Below are positions 20,830-30,459 of a DNA stretch of 64,000 nucleotides, in pieces. The stretch spans positions 1 to 64,000 of the forward strand of contig JAJPKK010000316.1 in NCBI GenBank assembly GCA_021323775.1, in the 5' to 3' direction. Position 1 is the first letter of the stretch. Each line of letters opens with the position of its first letter. The notes under the pieces were generated by a model. It was not told the DNA's origin. It was given only the letters and a program-made list of their open reading frames with translations, and made no database searches. The position numbers and the translations under genes were made by a program. Source of the stretch: Hyphomicrobiales bacterium. GTDB lineage: Bacteria > Pseudomonadota > Alphaproteobacteria > Rhizobiales > Xanthobacteraceae.

Positions 20830-20874
20830 CGGTGCTCCTCTTGGTCTGGCCGGGCACGCGGCCTGTAGCCTGTA

Positions 20875-20980
20875 GTAGCCTGTAGCCCGGGTTGAGCGTC
20901 AGCGAAACCCGGGGGACTGCGTCGCCACACGAAAGGCTGTTCCCGGATTTCGCTGGCGCTCAATCCGGGCTGCGCTCGCT
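20875..20980. repeat. GCCCGGGTTGAGCG inverted-repeat element
   Basis: TAGCCCGGGTTGAGCGTCAG is answered about 60 bases later by CTGGCGCTCAATCCGGGCTG. The arms therefore form a long imperfect stem around a loop. This is the clearest copy of a family also seen near 15200, 25690, 30310, 32730, 41380, 42522 and 55924. It fills the gap between the DsrE-like and GST genes. Confidence 0.75.
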
Positions 20981-21004
20981 GCTCTCGCTTCCCGGCCCGC
21001 CCGC

Positions 21005-21622
21005 TCACACCTTGGCGAGTTCCTCATCCTTTGCCTGCGCCCGCTTGGCGGCGGGGCGGTCTACGAAGCGCGCAATGTAGTCGGTGAACTCCTTGCGCTC
21101 CGGGATCATCTTGAACATCGTGCCCCACCGCAAGGTCGATCCGATGACGACATCGGCGGCCGTAAACTTGTCGCCCATCAGAAACGGTCCCGGCGTTACG
21201 GCTTTCGCCACGACGTCCATCGTTGTATCGAAGTCGCCATAGCCGAGCGCCTCGCGCCGCGACTCGCCGGCGCGCGGCATGGCGCGGTCCATCACGGCCC
21301 ATTCGAGCGCGCCGGGCCCGAAAAACAGCCATTTGAGGTAGACGCCGCGCTGCGGATCATCGAGCGGGATATTGAGCCCGGCGTTCGGAAACGCGTCGGC
21401 CAAATAGGTGCAGATCGCCGCGACTTCCGTGATGACGACATCGCGGTGCCGCAGCGCCGGCGCCTTTCCCATTGGGTTGACCGCCAGATAGGCGGGTTCG
21501 CGATTCGTGCCCTTCTTCATGCTGAGCAGATGGATGTCATAGGGTTCGCCGATTTCCTCCAGCATCCAGAGCGCCACCGAGGAGCGCGACGGCGCAATAT
21601 GGTAGAGCGTCAGATCAGCCAT
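21005..21622 (-). CDS. Glutathione S-transferase family protein
   Basis: The 205-residue protein has a thioredoxin-like N-terminal domain (ADLTLYHIAPSRSSVALWML) with the cis-Pro region NPMGKAPAL and the glutathione-contact ITEVAAI. An all-helical C-terminal domain includes GDKFTAADVVIGSTL. The start at 21622 begins the first strand; the upstream in-frame extension lacks family features. The specific substrate is unknown. Confidence 0.88.
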   Translation of the reverse strand: MADLTLYHIAPSRSSVALWMLEEIGEPYDIHLLSMKKGTNREPAYLAVNPMGKAPALRHRDVVITEVAAICTYLADAFPNAGLNIPLDDPQRGVYLKWLFFGPGALEWAVMDRAMPRAGESRREALGYGDFDTTMDVVAKAVTPGPFLMGDKFTAADVVIGSTLRWGTMFKMIPERKEFTDYIARFVDRPAAKRAQAKDEELAKV

Positions 21623-22041
21623 GTGGTTATCCCTTGCGGTTTTGTTCGCGTCCATGGACTGCGGGAGCAATCTGCCCTTTATCGGAAAAGAGTGATAGCA
21701 GCAAATCCGGCCGGCGCGTGGCGGCACGGTGCGGCATCGGCGTCCTTCAACATTGCCGGCTGTAGCGGGGACCTTTGTGGTCGCCCTCCCGGGACCGGCA
21801 TCGAACGCCCCTCATTAATTTTGCGAATGCCAAACGGCGCTGTCGGCTGCCGCAGCTCGGCTTCATCGAGACGCTGACGTGGTCGGCGCCTTGTTCGGCG
21901 CAGGATTGATGTCGGGGCGACCCGCGTGGTCGGCCCACCCTCAAAAGCCCAAGCGCCCGACGAGCAAGCGCTGGCGGGCACCGCCTTCCTGAGCTTGTCG
22001 AAGGCGCCTTTGCCCACCCTGCGAGTCCAGAGGCGGCTGCG
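21623..22041. other. Repeat-derived intergenic region upstream of the GST gene
   Basis: I see no gene here. The distal part (about 21970-22030) carries GGCGGGCACCGCC and GGCGCCTTTGCCCACCCTGC, arms of the GGGCAAAGGCGC repeat family described at 4871-5030. The rest reads like another dispersed element. The GST promoter must lie near 21640-21700, but no convincing boxes are visible. Confidence 0.45.
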
Positions 22042-24525
22042 CTACACCCTGACCAGCGGGATCTTCGGCACCGAGCCCCGGGTCGGCGGCACGGCGCCGC
22101 CGTCGCCGCGCGGGCCGGGCGGCTTGAGGCGCTTCGGGGGCCCGCCGCCTCCACCGCCGCCGCGGCGCTTGCTCTTCGGACGGACCGGCGGGATCTTTTC
22201 CGGCTTTGGCGTTACGGGGCCGTCGAGAAACTCAAAGCCCAGTTTGCTCTGCGCATCCTTGTCGCGCGCGCCGTCTTCTCCGCTCTCTTCCTTGACCACC
22301 ACCACGCGCACATGGCCGCCGTTCTTGAGCTTGCCGAACAGCACCTCGTCGGCGAGCGGCTTCTTGATGTGCTCCTGGATGACCCGGGCCATCGGCCGCG
22401 CCCCCATCTGCTGGTCGTAGCCGCGCTCGATCAGCCACTTGGTCGCCTCCTCGGACAGCTCGATGGTGACGTCGCGGTCGGCGAGCTGAGCTTCGAGCTG
22501 GAGCACGAACTTCTCCACCACCTGGGTGATGACCTCGGGGGTGAGGTGGTTGAAGGTGATGATGGCGTCGAGCCGGTTGCGGAATTCCGGCGCGAACAGC
22601 CGGTTGATCGCCTCGACGTCGTCACCCTCGCGCTTGTGGCGGGTGAAGCCATACGCGGCCTTGGCGAGGTCGGAAGCGCCCGCATTCGTCGTCATGATCA
22701 GGATGACGTTGCGGAAATCGACCTGCTTGCCGTTGTGGTCGGTGAGCTTGCCGTGATCCATGATCTGCAGGAGCACGTTGAACAGGTCGGGGTGCGCCTT
22801 CTCGATTTCGTCGAGCAGGAGCACGCAGTGCGGATGCTGGTCGACTCCGTCGGTCAACAGGCCGCCCTGGTCGAAGCCGACATAGCCGGGCGGTGCGCCG
22901 ATGAGGCGCGAGACCGTGTGCCGCTCCATGTATTCCGACATGTCGAAACGGATGAGATGCACGCCGAGCGACGCGGCAAGCTGCTTTGCCACCTCGGTCT
23001 TGCCGACGCCGGTCGGGCCGGAGAACAGGTAGCAGCCAATCGGCTTTTCGGGTTCCCGCAGGCCGGCGCGCGCAAGCTTGATCGAGGCCGACAAGGCTTC
23101 GATGGGCTTGTCCTGGCCATAGACGACGCGCTGGAGCGTTTCCTTCAGATGCGCCAGCACCTCGGCGTCGTCCTTCGACACCGTCTTGGGCGGGATCCGC
23201 GCCATGGTGGCGATGGTGGTTTCGATCTCCTTAAGGCCGATCGTCTTCTTGCGTTTGCTTTCCGGCAGCAGCATCTGGGCAGCGCCGGACTCGTCGATCA
23301 CGTCGATCGCCTTGTCGGGCAGCTTGCGGTCGTGGATGTAGCGCGCCGAAAGCTCCACCGCCGCCTTGATGGCCTCGCTGGTGTATTTGAGCTTGTGATA
23401 ATCCTCAAAATACGGCTTGAGGCCCTTCATGATCTCGATCGCGTCCGGCACGCTCGGCTCGTTCACGTCGATCTTCTGGAAGCGCCGCACGAGGGCGCGG
23501 TCCTTCTCGAAATACTGGCGGTATTCTTTATACGTGGTCGAGCCGATGCAGCGCACCGTTCCGGCCGCCAGCGCGGGCTTGAGAAGATTGGAGGCGTCCA
23601 TCGCGCCGCCGGAGGTGGCGCCGGCGCCGATCACGGTGTGAATCTCGTCGATGAACATGATCGCGCCCGGATAGGCCTCGATCTCCTTGATGACCTGTTT
23701 GAGGCGCTCCTCGAAGTCGCCGCGATAGCGGGTGCCGGCGAGCAGCGTGCCCATGTCGAGGGCGAATACGGTGGAGTTCTTAAGGACGTCCGGCACTTCG
23801 CCGTGGACGATGCGGCGCGCCAGGCCTTCCGCGATCGCGGTCTTGCCGACGCCAGGGTCGCCGACAAACAGCGGATTGTTCTTCTGGCGCCGGCACAGCA
23901 CTTGAATGGTGCGGTTGATCTCCGCGTCGCGGCCGATCAGCGGATCGATCTTGCCCTCGCGCGCCTTCTTGTTGAGGTTGATGCAGTAGTTGTCGAGCGC
24001 GTCGCCCTTCTTTTTCGGCTCTTCGCCGCCTTTCTGCTCGGTCTCCTCGTCGACGCCGCGCGCCGGGCGCGATTCGGTCAGGCCAGGGCGCTTGGCGATG
24101 CCGTGGCTGATGTAGTTGACGGCGTCGTAGCGCGTCATCTCCTGCTCCTGCAGGAAGTACGCGGCATGGCTCTCGCGTTCGGCAAAGATCGCCACCAGGA
24201 CGTTTGCGCCCGTCACCTCCTCGCGGCCGGAGGACTGGACATGGATGACGGCGCGCTGGATCACGCGCTGGAAGCCGGCGGTGGGCTTTGAGTCCTCCGA
24301 GCCGTCAGTGACGAGATTCTCCAGCTCGGACTCCACGTAGCTCACGAGATTGCGGCGCAATTTCTCGATGTCAACGTTGCAGGCCCGCATCACGGCAGCG
24401 GCGTCCTGGTCGTCGACCAGCGCCAGCAACAGGTGCTCCAGCGTCGCATATTCGTGGTGCCGCTCATTGGCGAGCGCAAGGGCTCGGTGGAGCGATTGCT
24501 CTAGACTGCGCGAAAACGTTGGCAT
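22042..24525 (-). CDS. clpA: ATP-dependent Clp protease ATP-binding subunit ClpA
   Basis: The 827-residue protein has the double Clp_N repeat ([20 protein letters not shown] onward). The first AAA module has [15 protein letters not shown] and [12 protein letters not shown], and the second has [15 protein letters not shown] and [12 protein letters not shown]. The tail is rich in Pro, Gly and Lys. The start at 24525 begins Clp_N and has AAGAAGAGAG upstream; the in-frame sequence before it is repeat DNA. It unfolds substrates for ClpP. The adaptor gene clpS lies 265 bases upstream on the same strand. Confidence 0.96.
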   Translation of the reverse strand: MPTFSRSLEQSLHRALALANERHHEYATLEHLLLALVDDQDAAAVMRACNVDIEKLRRNLVSYVESELENLVTDGSEDSKPTAGFQRVIQRAVIHVQSSGREEVTGANVLVAIFAERESHAAYFLQEQEMTRYDAVNYISHGIAKRPGLTESRPARGVDEETEQKGGEEPKKKGDALDNYCINLNKKAREGKIDPLIGRDAEINRTIQVLCRRQKNNPLFVGDPGVGKTAIAEGLARRIVHGEVPDVLKNSTVFALDMGTLLAGTRYRGDFEERLKQVIKEIEAYPGAIMFIDEIHTVIGAGATSGGAMDASNLLKPALAAGTVRCIGSTTYKEYRQYFEKDRALVRRFQKIDVNEPSVPDAIEIMKGLKPYFEDYHKLKYTSEAIKAAVELSARYIHDRKLPDKAIDVIDESGAAQMLLPESKRKKTIGLKEIETTIATMARIPPKTVSKDDAEVLAHLKETLQRVVYGQDKPIEALSASIKLARAGLREPEKPIGCYLFSGPTGVGKTEVAKQLAASLGVHLIRFDMSEYMERHTVSRLIGAPPGYVGFDQGGLLTDGVDQHPHCVLLLDEIEKAHPDLFNVLLQIMDHGKLTDHNGKQVDFRNVILIMTTNAGASDLAKAAYGFTRHKREGDDVEAINRLFAPEFRNRLDAIITFNHLTPEVITQVVEKFVLQLEAQLADRDVTIELSEEATKWLIERGYDQQMGARPMARVIQEHIKKPLADEVLFGKLKNGGHVRVVVVKEESGEDGARDKDAQSKLGFEFLDGPVTPKPEKIPPVRPKSKRRGGGGGGGPPKRLKPPGPRGDGGAVPPTRGSVPKIPLVRV

Positions 24526-24790
24526 CAGACTCTCTTCTTTGCTGGCGACTTCCGCGGTTGCACGTTCCCCCAGGTACCCAGGTTCGAAAGAACTCCCCCC
24601 TCCCTGCCCTCCCCGGAGGGTAAAACCGCCGCCCTTCCCCGCTTGCACAGGAGGATAGGAAGGGAGCCGGTTTCGTCACGCTCTGTCATCACACCTTCCG
24701 ATCGTTGCCTTGGATCCGATCGTTGCCCTGGATCGCTTGCCCCCTCCGCCGCAGGCGGAGGAAGCATCCGGAAGGTTTACCGGGTAGATG
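24526..24790. repeat. REP-like palindromes between clpS and clpA
   Basis: The clpS-clpA gap holds a degenerate cluster around 24590-24660 (CCTCCCTGCCCTCCCCGGAGG and CCCTTCCCCGCTTGC). A cleaner palindrome, CCTCCGCCGCAGGCGGAGG, is at 24743-24761. The direct repeat GGATCCGATCGTTGCC/GATCGTTGCCCTGGATCGCT is at 24700-24735. No gene is seen. Such stems could adjust the clpS to clpA transcript ratio. Confidence 0.6.
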
Positions 24791-25183
24791 TCATTTCTTC
24801 TCCATCACGCACTGCAAAGGATGCTGGTGTTTTCGTGCAAAGTCCATGACCTGCGTCACTTTTGTTTCGGCCACCTCGTATGTATAAATGCCGCATTCGC
24901 CGATGCCGTGGTGATGGACGTGCAACATGATCCGGGTCGCCGCCTCCCGGTCCTTGTTGAAGAACCGCTCCAACACGTGGACGACGAATTCCATCGGGGT
25001 GTAGTCGTCATTGAGCAGCAGGACCCGGTAAAAGCTCGGCTTCTTGACCTGCGGCTTGGTTTTCGTGATGACAGCAGTGCCGGGACCGCCCTGATCGTTA
25101 CGTCGCTTGCGGTCATCGTCGGCTGCGCGCGGTGCGCCGAGCTTCTCGGACGCCGACGAAATATGACGAACAGGCGTAGTCAT
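24791..25183 (-). CDS. clpS: ATP-dependent Clp protease adaptor ClpS
   Basis: The 130-residue protein has a basic flexible N-terminus and the ClpS core: [20 protein letters not shown], then [22 protein letters not shown] and a C-terminal helix. The DDYTPMEFV motif binds N-degron residues. It hands N-end-rule substrates to ClpA. The ATG at 25183 is preferred over upstream in-frame starts in non-conserved sequence. Confidence 0.95.
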   Translation of the reverse strand: MTTPVRHISSASEKLGAPRAADDDRKRRNDQGGPGTAVITKTKPQVKKPSFYRVLLLNDDYTPMEFVVHVLERFFNKDREAATRIMLHVHHHGIGECGIYTYEVAETKVTQVMDFARKHQHPLQCVMEKK

Positions 25184-26047
25184 GGATTTCGGACAGCTGT
25201 AAGGTTTCCGTTTCCCGGTAACAATGCCGCAAACCGAGGCGATCTTGTAGTTAAAAATAAGATTCCGGTTGGCATGTTCCAGGGCAAGCGCATGATACCT
25301 TCGCCGATGCCCGATCGCCAGCGACCGTCTGCAGGAGCCGCTGGCGACGGAAAGCGTGATCGGCAAATTACTCTAGCATTTCCGGCTACAGATTACAGCA
25401 AAAGTCGGTAACAGCGCTGTTCCGGCCGGGTCACGGCGGTCCTCGGACTTTGGTCCCGGGATTGTGCCGCCACGCCGATAATCTTGCCGAAGTCATCAGA
25501 GCGACTCTGCGGGTGCTGTCCGCAGATACGTCGACGTCTCACTCCCGAAGGTTCAATCAAAGCTTCAATGCGCAATGCAGAGACGGCCGGGCAACAAGCC
25601 CGCCATCCGGGACGGAGAAAGCGGTTCGATGTGACCGCGTCGGCTTAGCTGCCGTCCATTGCGGCATCATGTGCTCGCTTGATCAACTGCAATGTGGGCT
25701 GAGCGCAAGCGAAACCCGCCCTTCAGCCCGCCTTCGGGAAAGCGCCGAGGGGTTTCGCTATCGCTCAACCGCCCTGCGGCCCTTCAAGTCTGGCGTCGTG
25801 AGAAGATCCGCAGCCGCATGAGGTGCGCAAAAGCGCTCGCGCGCCATGCCCGGCCCCCCGGCGGGAGGATGGCAGCGGCCACATGCAACCGTCATCGGCC
25901 CGCCGAGGGTAAGACCCGGTCGCCTGCCAACGACGACTTATTTCGGCTCGAGCGCGGTCCCATGCCATCGAATCAGCCCGCCGCTCTTTACTTCGCTGCC
26001 GGCAGGACGCCCGCGCTCTCAACCGGTTCGGTGGGAAGGAGAATCCA
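25184..26047. other. Long non-coding gap with a GGCTGAGCG-type repeat
   Basis: I find no convincing gene in these 864 bases. About 25690-25790 is a degenerate copy of the TTGAGCG inverted repeat: GTGGGCTGAGCGCAAGCGAA is answered by GGGTTTCGCTATCGCTCAAC. The clpS promoter should lie near 25200-25260, where AT content rises (TAGTTAAAAATAAGATT). The remainder has no codon structure or RNA fold I recognise. Confidence 0.4.
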
Positions 26048-26386
26048 CTACTTCGCGACGGGCGATTTTCCAACCAAAGCCTCGAACGGCTTGTAGGTCT
26101 CCTTGGCAAGGTCCGCGTAGAGTTCGCCCATTTTGGTCGCCTGCGCGACAAAACCCTCGTAGGCCGTCTTCGCATAAGCGGCCTGGATTTCGATTGCCTT
26201 TTCGAGCGATTTGGCGCCGAGCAATTTCTCCAGCGCCGCAGACCCTTCCTCAAACGACCGCTTGGAATAGTCGGCCGTCTCGGCGGCAATGGCCTGGACC
26301 CCCTTCGACACCTGGCCCCACGCCTTCATCGTCGAGTCCATGTGGTCCTTGCCGTACTTTTGCATCTCATCGAAACTCTTCAGCAT
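26048..26386 (-). CDS. Phasin (polyhydroxyalkanoate granule-associated protein)
   Basis: The 112-residue helical protein has the phasin pattern: MLKSFDEMQKYGKDHMDSTM, then ETADYSKRSFEEGSAALEKL and ATKMGELYADLAKETYKPFE. It coats PHA granules and sets their size. Of two close ATGs, the one at 26386 lies six bases after GGGAG, while the one at 26392 abuts it, so I use 26386. A promoter with a TGC-rich palindrome lies about 80-105 bases upstream. Confidence 0.92.
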   Translation of the reverse strand: MLKSFDEMQKYGKDHMDSTMKAWGQVSKGVQAIAAETADYSKRSFEEGSAALEKLLGAKSLEKAIEIQAAYAKTAYEGFVAQATKMGELYADLAKETYKPFEALVGKSPVAK

Positions 26387-26463
26387 CGTCATCTCCCTGA
26401 AACGGCTACTGCCGCATTTCACCAAGACTGCTCACCAGACTGCACCCCGCAGCCGTCGGCACT

Positions 26464-26492
26464 TATTTGTACTGCACTGCACAATAAGTCAA
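26464..26492 (-). promoter_or_regulatory. Candidate phasin promoter with TGC-rich operator
   Basis: On the minus strand TTGACT (26487-26492) is followed after 17 bases by a weak -10, CAAATA (26464-26469). The spacer contains GTGCAGTGCAG, a TGC-repeat palindrome reminiscent of PhaR operators (CTGC-N3/4-GCAG). The -35 match is good; the operator call is inference. Confidence 0.45.
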
Positions 26493-26854
26493 GAGGTTAT
26501 TTTGCGTCGCAAAACACACGGGGGTTGAAGCGCGCTTGGCTTGAAGCATAAGCTCTTGGACTGTTTAATAAGTTGTCAACCTTCGAGACCTACCTTGAGG
26601 ATCATGCCATGGTAGCGCCCGTTTTCGTCGGCACGACACGATTCGGCCAGGCTTTCCTCCACGCCTGCCCATGCGAATGAGGGTGGGGAGGCGGAATTCC
26701 GGGCGCGAGAGGGTTGCGTTTAGGCTGATGTACAGGCGCGCCTTGTGGTCATCCTGTTGGGAACGCCGTGTACAAACCGGGCGACCGCGAGGGTCGCCCT
26801 CAGGGCGGGGAGATGGCAGGGCCGGTTGCCGGATCGGGAGACTGGAGATCTAAG

Positions 26855-28627
26855 TTGAAAGCAGATCATCCGCTTAGACGCAAACGCAGCGGTGTTTGCG
26901 CGTGTTTTGCCTGCGCTTTCGTCATTGCGATCCCGATCGATCCGGCGGCCGCGCGCCACGCGCCGCGTCACGCCTCCCACGAATCGCGGCACGCCAAACA
27001 GGAGCCTGCCTATACGCCGCCCTACGCAGCGATCGTGCTCGACGCCAATTCCGGCAATGTGCTGCATGCTGACAAAGCCGATGAATTGCGCCATCCCGCT
27101 TCGCTCACCAAGATCATGACCCTCTATCTGCTGTTCGAGAGGCTTGAGGCCGGCAAGATACGATTGGACACGCAGATTCCTGTCTCCGAGCACGCCTCCA
27201 TACAGGCGCCCACGAAGCTCGGCCTCAAACCGGGCGACACGATCGCCGTCGAGGACGCCATTGAGGCAATGGTGACAAAGTCCGCGAACGATGCCGCGGT
27301 TGCGGTCGCCGAAGCGCTCGGCGGCAGCGAACGCGAGTTCGCCGACATGATGACGGCCAAGGCCCATGCCCTCGGCATGAGCCGCACGGTCTATCACAAC
27401 GCGTCGGGCCTTCCCAATGACGAACAGGTGACGACGGCGCGCGACCAGGCGCTGCTCGGTCGCGCCATTGCGGAGCGTTTCCCGCGCTACTATCGCTATT
27501 TTGCGACGCCCTCGTTTACGTACCATGGCGAGACGATGCGCAATCACAATCATTTGCTCGGCCATGTCGACGGTATGGACGGCATCAAGACCGGCTATAC
27601 GGAGGCCTCCGGTTTCAATCTGGTTGCCTCAGTCCGCCGCAACAACCGTCATATTGTGTCGGTGGTGATGGGCGGCACTTCGGCCGGCGCGCGCGACGCC
27701 CGCATGCGCAACCTCATCGAGGAGTACATTGTCGCCGCCGCGCCGCCGAGGACCCAGGTCGCGGGCGTTGCCGGTTCGAAGACCGAGTCCGCACGCAAGG
27801 AGGAGCCGCGGGCGGCCAGGGCTTCGGCTGCCGCTCCCGCGACTTCGCCGGGGTCTCGCCTTGCCGGCGCCGCCCGCCCAGCGGATGGGTCAGGTCCGCC
27901 GGCAACCTATGCGGTCGCATCCGTCTACGATGACCGGGCCGCCGCTTCAGCGCCGCCAGCGTCAGCGTCAGGCAGCATGACTCGGGGCCTGCCGGCCGCC
28001 GACCCCGTAGCTTCCGGAATGATGGCTCCGGCGCCCCCTCCTTCGCCGCAAGCGGGGGAGGGTAGCAGGGAGGCGGCTGCGACGGATCCCATCAAGCCAA
28101 TCCAGGTTAAGACCATAAAGGTCAAAATGCCTCCCGCGCAGATCGCGGCGCTCGCACCGCCCGCCCCTGCCTACCCTCCCCCGCATGGGGCGCCTGCGCC
28201 AGTTGCGCCGCACGATGCCTCCCGGGATGGCGCACCGCCTGCTCCTGCGGCGACGCCGCAAGCTGCGGCGATACACGAGCCGAAGCGGGCGCCGGTACGA
28301 GACCTGATCGCCGAGACCATCCGGGCGACTACGCCGCCCGAGAGCGCCGCGAAGCACGCCGCGCCGGCCGCACCTCCGGTCCATTCCGGCTGGATCATTC
28401 AAGTCGGCGCCTTCGATGCGGAACGGGAAGCGCGAGAGAGACTCAACACGGTCCAAGCCAAGGTTGGTCAGAAGCTAAAGCATGCGAGCCCATTCACCGA
28501 GGCGGTGGTGACGGGAGACAAGACGTTCTACCGCGCGCGTTTTGCCGGCATTCAAAAAGACGAGGCGGAGGCCATTTGCCGGCAACTCAAACGTAACGAC
28601 ATCGCTTGTATGACCATAAAGAACTGA
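26855..28627 (+). CDS. D-alanyl-D-alanine carboxypeptidase with SPOR domain
   Basis: This penicillin-binding protein has the three active-site motifs SLTK, SAN (KSANDAA) and KTG (IKTGYTEAS) in its first 250 residues. A long Pro/Ala-rich linker follows, and a C-terminal SPOR domain begins at SGWIIQVGAFDAEREARERL. It trims peptidoglycan pentapeptides, and SPOR should target it to denuded septal glycan. I favour a TTG start at 26855: GGAG lies seven bases upstream, and the product begins with a basic signal peptide (KADHPLRRKRSGVCACFACA). Alternatives are ATG 26813 and GTG 26768. The linker contains a REP-like palindrome in frame at 28034-28062. Confidence 0.9.
   Translation: MKADHPLRRKRSGVCACFACAFVIAIPIDPAAARHAPRHASHESRHAKQEPAYTPPYAAIVLDANSGNVLHADKADELRHPASLTKIMTLYLLFERLEAGKIRLDTQIPVSEHASIQAPTKLGLKPGDTIAVEDAIEAMVTKSANDAAVAVAEALGGSEREFADMMTAKAHALGMSRTVYHNASGLPNDEQVTTARDQALLGRAIAERFPRYYRYFATPSFTYHGETMRNHNHLLGHVDGMDGIKTGYTEASGFNLVASVRRNNRHIVSVVMGGTSAGARDARMRNLIEEYIVAAAPPRTQVAGVAGSKTESARKEEPRAARASAAAPATSPGSRLAGAARPADGSGPPATYAVASVYDDRAAASAPPASASGSMTRGLPAADPVASGMMAPAPPPSPQAGEGSREAAATDPIKPIQVKTIKVKMPPAQIAALAPPAPAYPPPHGAPAPVAPHDASRDGAPPAPAATPQAAAIHEPKRAPVRDLIAETIRATTPPESAAKHAAPAAPPVHSGWIIQVGAFDAEREARERLNTVQAKVGQKLKHASPFTEAVVTGDKTFYRARFAGIQKDEAEAICRQLKRNDIACMTIKN
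28034..28062. repeat. REP-like palindrome within the carboxypeptidase linker
   Basis: CCCCCTCCTTCGCCGCAAGC followed by GGGGGAGGG matches the window's REP-like family. It is translated as PPSPQAGEG in the disordered linker, similar to the way the uvrA element is read ([10 protein letters not shown]). Confidence 0.7.
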
Positions 28628-28726
28628 CCGCGAAGATTGCGCTCCGGTCATGTCGAGCCATTTTTCGGAGTCATGGCTGGGCTTGTCCCAGAGCTTGTCC
28701 GGGCCATCCACGATGGTGTGCGGGAG

Positions 28727-29443
28727 TTACCGATGGCGTCGAAGCAGCACGTCCTTCGCTTCGTTGACGCGGGCCGCAAGATACGTCGATCCCCCCTGGT
28801 CGGGATGCAGTTTCTTCATGAGGGAGCGGTGGGCCCGGCTAATGTCGTCGGCGCTCGCCCCAGGCTGAAGGCCAAGGATCTGATAAGCCTCCTCCTCCGA
28901 CATTTTCCCGGCGCGCGTGGCGCCGCGGCTCCCCGCTGCCGCATCATTGTCAGCGTTTTCACGCCAGCGGGGATTCCGGCGGTCAAGATACGCTGCCAAC
29001 AGGTTGCGGCTCTCCTCGTCGAACTCGGCAAGGAGACCAACCAGCAGGGATAATTCGACGGCATCCAGCGATGTGCCCCTGAGGCGGCCGGCCACGATCG
29101 TGCCGGTCATCGCCCCTGAATCGTGATCAAGGGTCATCTCCAGGAAATTGGAGCGCACGCGCGACACCTGGCCACTGCTTTTCTGCCCGAACGGCCAGGC
29201 GTAAGGGCGGATCCACGCCGGCAGCCACCCCTGCAAGCCCAGCAGGCTGAGCCCCGTCATTCCAAGTGTAATCGCAACGGCGAACTGCTCACGCAAGGTG
29301 AGAAAGGCTGCGCCGGCCAGCATCACAATGCCCCCCGCCGTCCTCCCGACCCTGATCAGGTAGCGCGGGTCGCTGCGGGCGAACGATTTGAGCAGCCACA
29401 GCATCAGGGCAAGCGCGAGAAGGCCGATGAACAGCGTCGGCAT
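28727..29443 (-). CDS. Membrane-anchored J-domain (DnaJ-like) protein
   Basis: The 238-residue protein begins with a membrane segment (TLFIGLLALALMLWLLKSFA). One or two more hydrophobic stretches lie at about 35-75. The C-terminal J-domain (about 180-238) contains the HPD motif in SLMKKLHPDQGGSTYLA. It probably recruits DnaK at the inner membrane, as TIM14/DjlA-like proteins do. It starts two bases after the stop of the VWA-like gene, so the pair forms an operon. Confidence 0.85.
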   Translation of the reverse strand: MPTLFIGLLALALMLWLLKSFARSDPRYLIRVGRTAGGIVMLAGAAFLTLREQFAVAITLGMTGLSLLGLQGWLPAWIRPYAWPFGQKSSGQVSRVRSNFLEMTLDHDSGAMTGTIVAGRLRGTSLDAVELSLLVGLLAEFDEESRNLLAAYLDRRNPRWRENADNDAAAGSRGATRAGKMSEEEAYQILGLQPGASADDISRAHRSLMKKLHPDQGGSTYLAARVNEAKDVLLRRHR

Positions 29444-29445
29444 GA

Positions 29446-30183
29446 CTATTTCATCTGCTCCAGAAGCCTGATCGCGCCTTTGTTCTGGCGCGCCGACAGA
29501 TCGCCGAGCGCCTTGAGGCCGCCGGCCGCATAAGCCGCGACGGCGCGCAACAGTTCCCGCAGCTCATGGGCGGCGCCCGCATTGAAGCGGCAATAGGCGC
29601 CGCGCGTCAACCGCGCAACGTCACGGAACGTTCTCTCGACGGCCGGATCGCTCCCTTCCTGGAACACAAAGGCTGGAACGCCGCGCAGTCCGAGTTCGCC
29701 CGCCTTGGCGCAGATATCATCCACCGTCTCCTCCATGGCGTCGCCGACATACACCAGAGCCTGCACCTTGGCCTTCTCGGTTTCGCGGCACGCGTGGGTC
29801 AGAACCCGGCCGATTTGCGCGTGGCCGCCGCGGCAGTCGATCTGCTGCATCAGGCCCGCGAGCGCGGCCGGCTCCGAGACCCAGCGCGACGCCCGGCATT
29901 CGCCCAGGCCGCGGAAATAGACGAGCTGCACATCAAGGCCGCCGATCGCCTGCGCCTCCAGAAACATCTCGCCCTGAAGCTTGCACGCCGTATCCCAGGT
30001 GGGCTGCCGGCTCATGGTGGCGTCAAGGGCGAAGATCAAACGGCCGCGCGAGGTTGCCGGCTGAGCGCGATCGATCGTGCGCACGCGTTCCAGGAATGCA
30101 TCGATCTCGGCACGGGACGATGTCTCGGCAGGAGTGCTTTTTCCGGCCGGCACCGGCGCGCGATCGTCCGGAGACTTCGCCAT
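29446..30183 (-). CDS. VWA-like domain protein, partner of the J-domain gene
   Basis: The 245-residue product has a von Willebrand A-like strand GRLIFALDATMSRQPTWD, where DATMS replaces a classic DxSxS metal site. Later strands include KVQALVYVGDAMEETVDD and RGVPAFVFQEGSDPAV. It has no signal peptide. The gene directly precedes the J-domain membrane protein, so the two may form a membrane chaperone complex. The start at 30183 (MAKSPDDRAP) lacks a strong ribosome-binding site; 30243 is the alternative. Confidence 0.75.
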   Translation of the reverse strand: MAKSPDDRAPVPAGKSTPAETSSRAEIDAFLERVRTIDRAQPATSRGRLIFALDATMSRQPTWDTACKLQGEMFLEAQAIGGLDVQLVYFRGLGECRASRWVSEPAALAGLMQQIDCRGGHAQIGRVLTHACRETEKAKVQALVYVGDAMEETVDDICAKAGELGLRGVPAFVFQEGSDPAVERTFRDVARLTRGAYCRFNAGAAHELRELLRAVAAYAAGGLKALGDLSARQNKGAIRLLEQMK

Positions 30184-30309
30184 GCCCAGCGGACCCTTGT
30201 TGCGAAAAGCCTTCGGCCAGGACCGGACCAGGTCCTGGCACAAGCCACTATAAAGTGGCCGTCGCGACCGTCCGGCGCAATGGGGCGGGCGGCGACGATC
30301 ACCAGCGAC

Positions 30310-30450
30310 CGTAGCTTGGATTGAGCCACTGGGTCCGGCCTCTGGCCGGCCCGATCGTAAACCCCGATGGTAAACTCCGCGAAATCCGGGTCCCGTGCGG
30401 CGCCGCCGGCCCCGGGTTTCGCTGTCGGCTCAACCCGGCTACGCGACCAT
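30310..30450. repeat. TTGAGC/GCTCAA inverted-repeat element
   Basis: The gap between the VWA-like gene and the end of the PQQ dehydrogenase gene holds GTAGCTTGGATTGAGCCACT and, about 100 bases on, GGGTTTCGCTGTCGGCTCAA with CCGGCTACG. It is a long-loop copy of the 20875-20980 family. A separate hairpin, GCCACT/AGTGGC, lies at 30244-30259. Confidence 0.55.
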
Positions 30451-30459
30451 GGGAACGCG

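Noticed and set aside
22042-22260. Unusual Pro/Gly/Lys-rich ClpA tail as a novel domain
   Set aside because: Similar basic, glycine-rich tails ending in PLV are, as far as I recall, normal in Rhizobiales ClpA.
22312-24291. 659-codon open frame antisense to clpA
   Set aside because: The sense strand is an intact ClpA with all motifs. The antisense product is rich in L, A, R and D without domains.
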